NCBI GenBank assembly: GCA_903888395.1
Contig: CAISTO010000268.1
Location: 1 to 9,238, forward strand
Length of the DNA stretch: 9,238 nt
From: an uncultured Bacteroidota bacterium
GTDB lineage: Bacteria > Bacteroidota > Bacteroidia > UKL13-3
Direction: 5' to 3'
The position numbers and the translations under genes were made by a program. This document shows, one piece after another, positions 4,356-9,238 of the stretch. Within the stretch, counting starts at the first letter, position 1. Each line of letters begins with the position of its first letter. The notes under the pieces are model-generated. The model did not search any database, was not told where the DNA came from, and worked only from the letters and a program-made list of their open reading frames with translations.

Positions 4356-6416
4356 TTATGGTTCAATATTAAAGGTAAAAGCGCCATTTTCCATCACATT
4401 ATTTACATTGATATTTTTAAGGCTTAAAAATTTTGAAATTGTTTGAGCTTGATTTATTTTTAATTTGGAACTAATTATAAGTGAAGCTCTATTATTTTTA
4501 ATCAAATTTGTGTCTATAAATGTTTTTTGAGTTAAAATATTGATACAATCTGGCAATACATTTTTGCCAATATTTAGCCTCATTTTATTCAATGATATTT
4601 GCAAATTATTAGAATATGGAATGGTGTCAATGTCAGTAATTCCGCATGCCCAAATATGTTGCTGAATGTGAAAACAGAATTTGTCGGCATTGTTTAATAA
4701 GGAAGAATCAACAATTAATATACTTTTATTGCCATCAAAAATTTGCATAGCAAATGTTTGATTGATATTGTAAACAGTGATAAATTTTTGTTGTTGAATT
4801 TTATAATCTTCGTAAGCATTTACCAAAAACACAAGAATAAAAAATACCAATCCAAGTTTTGCCAAGTATTGTTTTCTAGTAATAAAATAACTACAGGTAT
4901 ATGCTACCGCAATAAATATAAGAATGGTTTCTATTTCATTGATTTGAATTCCTGAAATAAAAGAAAATGGTAGTTTTTCGAGCCAAAGCACAATGATATT
5001 GGTAATATAAATAAGCCATTTTACCGCCAAACCCAAGGCCATTGCTAAGTAATTAAATATTGAAAATAACTGTGCCAATCCCGCCATAAAAATCATTGCA
5101 ATGGCAACAAAAATTACCAATGTAGTAAGCGGAATAATTAACAAGTTTGAAACAATAAAATATACTGGAAACTGATGAAAATATAATAATCCTAAAGGAA
5201 AAGTTGCCAATTGCGCAGCAATAGAAACCGAAATAATATTCCAAACTTCATTGCCAATTTTACTATTAAAAGTAAACCATTGTTTAAAATATTTTTGAAT
5301 ATTTACAATGCCAAAAACTGCTAAAAAACTTAATTGGAAACCAACATTCGAAAGCATGTTACTATCGAATAAAAGCAACACAAATGCTGAAGCTGCCAAG
5401 GTATTATTTACATTGGGTTTGTTTTTAACCATATTGCCTAAGGCAACAAAACTAAACATCACACTTGCTCTTAAAATAGAAGGTGAAAGTCCACATAACA
5501 ATGAATATGCCCAAATAATAATTAATGAAATAATTGCTTTTAAAACACGTTGATATTTTCGTTTGTCAAAATATTTAAGCACCAAATTAATGAGCCAAAA
5601 AATTAAACCAACATGCATTCCACTAACAGCTAAAACATGCAATGTTCCTGTATTTGAATATGCGCGAACCAACTCTGGATCTATTTCATCATCATAGCCA
5701 TAAAGCAATGCTTTAGAAATGGCTATTTCATTTACACCTTGTACATATTTTAAAAGTGACGCGTTGAAAAATGCTTGTGCTTGATATGCAATTTTCCATA
5801 AAATATTTCCACCTAAATGGTCAATTACTGCAAAATTATTTTTGGTAATATATACTTGTCGGTATATTTGGTTAAAGGCAAGGTAACGTTTGTAATTAAA
5901 CTCATAAGGATTTTGCGGGCCTTTAATTTCTTGACTCGTATTTTTAATTATAATCCTAGTTCCATATTTTAATTGAGCTAAAATAGTTGAATCTTTTTCA
6001 AAATAAATCATCAAATTTCCATCAACTGGTATTGATTTCCCTTGATTTATTACTTGCAAAACATTGGCTTTACATTTAATAGAATTTTTACGTATTTGTC
6101 CATATTCATTCATTTCTACTACCAAATATTCACCATTGGTTTTGGTAAAATGTGTTTGATAGTTTAAATGATTGTGGCTTGTATGCAAAGCAATTCCACT
6201 AAATAACAATGCAACATTAAAAAAAATCCCCAAAATTTTATTGTGAAATTGATAACGAAAAACTTTCCAAATAATGAATAAAACCAGGAATGAAATAGAT
6301 AAAAGTACTGAAATAGTAATAATTGGTATGGGAAAAAACAGGTTTATACCAATGCCAAGTGTTATTGGAATTACTATTCTAATAAATGGAATTTGATGCC
6401 AAAAACCTGCAAACAT
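4356..6416 (-). CDS. comEC: ComEC/Rec2-family DNA uptake channel protein, without intact nuclease domain
   Basis: ComEC forms the inner-membrane channel through which single-stranded DNA enters during natural transformation. The 686 residues divide into N-terminal helices (about 10-80), a soluble OB-fold/DUF4131 region (about 88-195), and the multi-helix Competence domain (about 225-535), whose hallmark is visible: SKALLYGYDDEIDPELVRAY (234-253) and TLHVLAVSGMHVGLIF (258-273), plus SPSILRASVMF (311-321) and NVGFQLSFLAVFGI (357-370). The C-terminal segment (about 545-686) lies where many homologues carry a metallo-beta-lactamase-like nuclease, but no HxHxDH motif is present. Bacteroidota homologues of 650-700 residues are, as I recall, often like this. 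Starts at ATG 6414-6416. It probably shares a transcript with the downstream crotonase gene. Whether the organism is transformable cannot be judged from one gene. Confidence 0.93.
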   Translation of the reverse strand: MFAGFWHQIPFIRIVIPITLGIGINLFFPIPIITISVLLSISFLVLFIIWKVFRYQFHNKILGIFFNVALLFSGIALHTSHNHLNYQTHFTKTNGEYLVVEMNEYGQIRKNSIKCKANVLQVINQGKSIPVDGNLMIYFEKDSTILAQLKYGTRIIIKNTSQEIKGPQNPYEFNYKRYLAFNQIYRQVYITKNNFAVIDHLGGNILWKIAYQAQAFFNASLLKYVQGVNEIAISKALLYGYDDEIDPELVRAYSNTGTLHVLAVSGMHVGLIFWLINLVLKYFDKRKYQRVLKAIISLIIIWAYSLLCGLSPSILRASVMFSFVALGNMVKNKPNVNNTLAASAFVLLLFDSNMLSNVGFQLSFLAVFGIVNIQKYFKQWFTFNSKIGNEVWNIISVSIAAQLATFPLGLLYFHQFPVYFIVSNLLIIPLTTLVIFVAIAMIFMAGLAQLFSIFNYLAMALGLAVKWLIYITNIIVLWLEKLPFSFISGIQINEIETILIFIAVAYTCSYFITRKQYLAKLGLVFFILVFLVNAYEDYKIQQQKFITVYNINQTFAMQIFDGNKSILIVDSSLLNNADKFCFHIQQHIWACGITDIDTIPYSNNLQISLNKMRLNIGKNVLPDCINILTQKTFIDTNLIKNNRASLIISSKLKINQAQTISKFLSLKNINVNNVMENGAFTFNIEP

Positions 6417-6421
6417 AAAAA

Positions 6422-6451
6422 CAAATTAAACTAAAATTAATTAGATTGCAA
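6422..6451 (-). promoter_or_regulatory. Candidate promoter of comEC, close to leaderless
   Basis: On the minus strand TTG (6449-6451) is followed after 19 bp by TTAATTTG (6422-6429), seven of eight matches to TAnnTTTG. Only five T bases separate this box from the comEC ATG, so transcription from it would start at or beside the start codon. The rest of 6417-6547 is AT-rich, with a 6-bp inverted repeat ATACAC (6453-6458)/GTGTAT (6471-6476). Confidence 0.35.
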
Positions 6452-6547
6452 CATACACAATTTTAAAAAAGTGTATAAAACTGTTTATTACTGAAACAAA
6501 TAAATTGATTTGGGTGTTTATAATTGCACAAACAAATTAAAAAATTT

Positions 6548-7006
6548 ATGGGATATTCTACATTATTATTGATTCACAGTTGGCTAAGATGGGCATTTTT
6601 ATTTGCGGCATTGTATGCAATTATTCGTTCTTTAAATGGTAAAATAAGTAATAAACCATTTGGAAAAGAGGAAAATACAGCGGCTAAAATTTTGGTAGCG
6701 TTAACGCATACTATGTTGTTATTAGGTTTAGTACTTTGGTATGTTAGTCCAAATGTGCAGCAAGCATTATCGCAGGGAGCATCGGTTTTTATGAAAGATA
6801 GTGTAATGAGAGCTTTGGTAATAGAGCATCCCCTAACTAATATTATAGCTGTAGTGCTGATACAATTAGGCAGAATAAAAAGCAAAAAAGCATATGAAGA
6901 TGATAGTAAACACATGAGAAGTTTGGTTTATTATGGTTTAGGTTTACTATTAATTTTATCAAGAATTCCTTGGGGAACTAGTCCAATGCTTAGAGGAATG
7001 GAATAA
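6548..7006 (+). CDS. Small four-helix membrane protein, 'cytochrome B'-like (function unknown)
   Basis: A 152-residue integral membrane protein with four predicted helices at about 5-27, 47-66, 94-110 and 125-141. It begins MGYSTLLLIHSWLRWAFLF and ends SRIPWGTSPMLRGME. His10 (in IHSWLRW), His54 (LTHTML) and His94 (IEHPLTN) lie in or near helices and could ligate heme, and similar short Bacteroidota proteins are commonly named 'cytochrome B'; I know of no experimental proof. I start at ATG 6548-6550; an in-frame TTG at 6524-6526 would add eight charged residues before the first helix and has no support. It is transcribed divergently from comEC, and a strong hairpin lies 22 bp after its stop, which suggests a single-gene unit. 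Confidence 0.75.
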   Translation: MGYSTLLLIHSWLRWAFLFAALYAIIRSLNGKISNKPFGKEENTAAKILVALTHTMLLLGLVLWYVSPNVQQALSQGASVFMKDSVMRALVIEHPLTNIIAVVLIQLGRIKSKKAYEDDSKHMRSLVYYGLGLLLILSRIPWGTSPMLRGME

Positions 7007-7028
7007 ATAACGTAAAAAAAAATATTTT

Positions 7029-7062
7029 CAAATAGCTGTAAACCCTTGTTTACAGCTATTTG
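7029..7062 (+). terminator. Perfect 15-bp stem-loop after the cytochrome B-like gene
   Basis: CAAATAGCTGTAAAC (7029-7043) pairs perfectly with GTTTACAGCTATTTG (7048-7062) around the loop CCTT. It follows the stop codon of the plus-strand gene by 22 bp, so a terminator is the natural reading. The plus-strand tail after the stem is only CGTTTAAAAAG, not a clean T-run, while an A9 run (7014-7022) precedes the stem, so it would be the better terminator on the minus strand. It may work in both directions. Confidence 0.7.
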
Positions 7063-7154
7063 CGTTTAAAAAGTTTGATGTTTTTATAGTTTTAAATTTT
7101 ACATGTTTTAGTTCAATTAAAATAATCATGTTTTATTAATCATTTTTCTGCTTT

Positions 7155-7181
7155 TTGATTCAAACAATTTTATTATTTTCG
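7155..7181 (+). promoter_or_regulatory. Weak promoter candidate of uppS
   Basis: TATTTTCG (7174-7181) matches the -7 consensus TAnnTTTG in seven of eight positions and lies 23 bp before the uppS ATG; TTG at 7155-7157 is 16 bp upstream of it, shorter than the preferred 19 or so. A promoter is expected here because of the hairpin at 7029-7062 and the 198-bp gap. Confidence 0.3.
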
Positions 7182-7204
7182 TCCGATTTTGCTAAAATCA
7201 AGAT

Positions 7205-7951
7205 ATGTCGAAAAAAGATCAAATAGATAAAAATAAATTACCAAAACATGTTGCCATTATCATGGATGGCAATGGAAGGTGGGCGAAAGGATTTGGTAAA
7301 TTCAGAATTTTTGGACATCATAATGGGGTAACGGCAGTAAGAGAAACAGCCGAAGCCGCAGCTGAAATTGGAATAAAGTTCATTACTCTTTATGCTTTTA
7401 GTACAGAAAATTGGAGTAGACCAAAAAAAGAAGTGGATGCTTTGATGGAATTATTAGTTGATACCATTAGAAAAGAAACACCAACACTTCAAAAAAATAA
7501 TATCAAATTAGCATCGATTGGCAATATGAACGATTTACCTGCCAAATGCCAAATTCAATTACAAGAAACCATTGATGCAACTAAAAATAACAATGGATTG
7601 ACAATGGTTTTAGCACTTAGTTATAGCGCAAAATGGGATTTGGTAAATGCAGTTAAAAGCATTGCAACGCGGGTAAAAAACAATGAAATAACGATAGATG
7701 ACATCAATGACCAGTTGATAGATAAACATTTATCGACCAGCGAAATGCCTCATCCAGAATTAATGATTAGAACAAGTGGAGAACAAAGAATTAGTAATTT
7801 TTTACTTTGGGAATTAGCTTATGCCGAGCTTTATTTTACGTCCAAACTTTGGCCTGATTTTTCAAAAGAAGATTTGTATGATGCCATTTATGATTATCAG
7901 CAAAGAGAACGCAGATTTGGCAAAACATCGGAACAATTAAATTCAAACTAA
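7205..7951 (+). CDS. uppS: Isoprenyl transferase (di-trans,poly-cis undecaprenyl-diphosphate synthase)
   Basis: UppS adds eight isopentenyl units in cis to farnesyl diphosphate, giving undecaprenyl diphosphate, the lipid carrier for peptidoglycan and other wall polymers; it acts at the cytoplasmic membrane face. The 248 residues are full length. Visible signatures are HVAIIMDGNGRWAK (15-28), with catalytic Asp21 and the diphosphate-binding Gly24-Arg25, TLYAFSTENWSRPKKEV (61-77), and the C-terminal MIRTSGEQRISNFLLWELAY (187-206). Arg189, Glu193, Arg195 and Ser197 match Arg194, Glu198, Arg200 and Ser202 of the E. coli enzyme; E. coli His199 is Gln194 here. It starts at ATG 7205-7207. bamA follows on the same strand, an order I know from many Bacteroidota. 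Confidence 0.97.
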   Translation: MSKKDQIDKNKLPKHVAIIMDGNGRWAKGFGKFRIFGHHNGVTAVRETAEAAAEIGIKFITLYAFSTENWSRPKKEVDALMELLVDTIRKETPTLQKNNIKLASIGNMNDLPAKCQIQLQETIDATKNNNGLTMVLALSYSAKWDLVNAVKSIATRVKNNEITIDDINDQLIDKHLSTSEMPHPELMIRTSGEQRISNFLLWELAYAELYFTSKLWPDFSKEDLYDAIYDYQQRERRFGKTSEQLNSN

Positions 7952-8041
7952 AAAAAGAGAAAGCGGAATAGTTGAATGCTGATTTATAATTCAAATTGGT
8001 TTTAAAAAGTAACTATGCACCACTTATTTCGTTATAAACAA

Positions 8042-9238
8042 ATGATAAAAAAAATTGCAATTTTTGCATGTATAATTTTTACTTTTATTAAACCAGTTTT
8101 TTCACAAACTGACAGTATAATACCTAGTAATTATGCAACCATAGATTATGGCGCTGCTAAAACATATATTGTGGCTGGTTTTGAAGTTTTGGGAACCAGT
8201 TATTACGATAAAAGTGTAATTCAAATTATTTCGGGTATTACTTTAGGACAGAAAATTAAAATTCCTTCCGATGATATTACCAAAGCAATTACTTCACTTT
8301 GGAAACAAAAATTATTTGATGATGTAAAAATCAGGGTTCAAAAAATAGAAGACGATAGAATTTGGTTGGAATTAGTTTTAAAAGAAAAACCACGTTTATC
8401 TACTTTTAGTATTATTGGTGTTCGTAAAGGAAAAGCCGAAGACATTAGCAATGAATTGACCATTAAAGCGGGCCAAATTATTAATCAAAATTTATTGGTT
8501 ACCATTGAAAGAGAAATAAAAAAATTCTTTGCCGATAAAGGTCGTTCTGATACCAAAGTTAAATTTGAATTGACAGATTATAATGGGGTAAAAAACACCA
8601 ATAAATTAAAAATATTTGTAACTCCTGGCCCCAAAATAAAGATTGACCAAATAGTTATAATTGGTAACACTGCATTAACCGCTAAGCAAGTTAGAGGTCA
8701 AATGAAAGATACTAAGTGGAAACACCGACTATTTGCTAAATCAAAGTTCATAGATGATAATTTTACTGAAGACAAGAAAAAAATTGTAGAAAAATATTTG
8801 AGCATGGGTTACCGCGATGTGCAAATAGCTTCAGATTCTGTTTGGAGAGGAAACGACCAAAATGTGAATATCAAAATAGTGATCAATGAAGGGTTGAAAT
8901 ACTATTTTAGAAACATCAAGTTCATTGGAAATTCAAAATACAAAGATGAAGATTTGACCAGAGTTTTGAATATAAACAGAGGTGATATTTATGACCAAAC
9001 ATTGCTTGACCAACGTTTAAACATGAGTCAGCAGGGTTTAGATATTAGTACGCTTTATATGGACGATGGTTACCTGTTTTTTAGAATAGAACCAGTAGAA
9101 GTTTTAATTGAAAACGACAGCATTGATTTAGAAATTAGAATCAGTGAAGGCGAACAAGCAAGAATAAATAAAGTTACTGTTAAGGGAAATACCAAAACCA
9201 GCGATCATGTTATTTTACGTGAGTTAAGAACAAAACCA
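8042..9238 (+). CDS. bamA: Outer-membrane protein assembly factor BamA (N-terminal part, cut by window edge)
   Basis: BamA is the core of the machine that folds and inserts beta-barrel proteins into the outer membrane. Only the first 399 codons are in the window; the reading frame is open to the last base, and the C-terminal barrel lies outside. A signal peptide (MIKK, hydrophobic core IAIFACIIFTF, likely cleavage after PVFS before Gln22) is followed by repeated POTRA domains at about 41-115, 117-195, 198-284 and 287-370, with a fifth starting near 373. The repeated POTRA strand motif is clear: VAGFEVLGTSYY, FSIIGV, IVIIGNTALTAKQVR, IKFIGNSKYKDEDLTR and VTVKGNTKTSDHVILREL. I prefer ATG 8042-8044 because it gives a 21-residue signal peptide; in-frame ATG 8015-8017 would add nine residues and cannot be excluded. 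uppS ends 90 bp upstream, so co-transcription is likely. Confidence 0.93.
   Translation, partial: MIKKIAIFACIIFTFIKPVFSQTDSIIPSNYATIDYGAAKTYIVAGFEVLGTSYYDKSVIQIISGITLGQKIKIPSDDITKAITSLWKQKLFDDVKIRVQKIEDDRIWLELVLKEKPRLSTFSIIGVRKGKAEDISNELTIKAGQIINQNLLVTIEREIKKFFADKGRSDTKVKFELTDYNGVKNTNKLKIFVTPGPKIKIDQIVIIGNTALTAKQVRGQMKDTKWKHRLFAKSKFIDDNFTEDKKKIVEKYLSMGYRDVQIASDSVWRGNDQNVNIKIVINEGLKYYFRNIKFIGNSKYKDEDLTRVLNINRGDIYDQTLLDQRLNMSQQGLDISTLYMDDGYLFFRIEPVEVLIENDSIDLEIRISEGEQARINKVTVKGNTKTSDHVILRELRTKP

Noticed and set aside
4743..5553. Three open frames (4743-4955 plus, 5053-5244 minus, 5308-5553 plus) inside comEC
   Set aside because: All lie within the intact comEC frame; their compositions are what AT-rich membrane-protein DNA gives in other frames.
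6524..6547. TTG start that would lengthen the four-helix protein by eight residues
   Set aside because: ATG 6548-6550 directly precedes the first membrane helix and is the better start; the extension has no support.
6574..6915. Minus-strand open frame of 113 codons
   Set aside because: It is antisense to the four-helix membrane protein gene, whose predicted helices and family resemblance are better supported.
7952..8014. TTGAAT/ATTCAA inverted repeat between uppS and bamA as a terminator
   Set aside because: Six AT-rich pairs with a long loop and no T-run are too weak; uppS and bamA are more likely co-transcribed.

Overview
The window looks like a chromosomal stretch of an AT-rich member of the Bacteroidota (GC about one third by eye). 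The evidence is A-rich sequence instead of Shine-Dalgarno sites before most starts, promoter candidates of the TTG-N19-TAnnTTTG type, and protein family variants I associate with this phylum: an ArsR with a C-terminal Cys-Cys next to a DUF6428 gene, a short ComEC, a four-helix 'cytochrome B'-like protein, and uppS followed by bamA. I cannot place it below phylum with confidence. There are eleven protein genes (two cut by the window edges) and no RNA gene, CRISPR array or recognisable transposase.

Left part (1-1594, minus strand): a potassium-channel-like membrane protein, then an ArsR repressor with its own promoter and overlapping operator candidate, then a DUF6428 gene that runs off the left edge. 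This is the upstream end of a typical arsenic-response cluster. A 126-bp element built of nested inverted repeats separates arsR from the DUF6428 gene.

Middle part: plsY (phospholipid synthesis) and clpS (N-degron adaptor) are closely spaced on the plus strand. clpS ends inside a nine-unit TGRGANN heptamer array. Then comes subunit A of a 3-oxoacid CoA-transferase without its subunit B. Converging on it from the minus strand are comEC (DNA uptake channel without the usual nuclease motif) and an enoyl-CoA hydratase-family gene, 11 bp apart and probably co-transcribed.

Right part (6548-9238, plus strand): a small four-helix membrane protein, a perfect 15-bp hairpin, uppS (undecaprenyl-diphosphate synthase, cell wall carrier lipid) and the first 399 codons of bamA (outer-membrane protein assembly), which continues past the right edge. 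uppS and bamA form a cell-envelope pair.

Most of the window is housekeeping. The parts least explained by known genes are the nested palindromic element (332-457), the heptamer array (2729-2791) and the uncharacterised DUF6428 gene. I see no convincing new multi-gene system.
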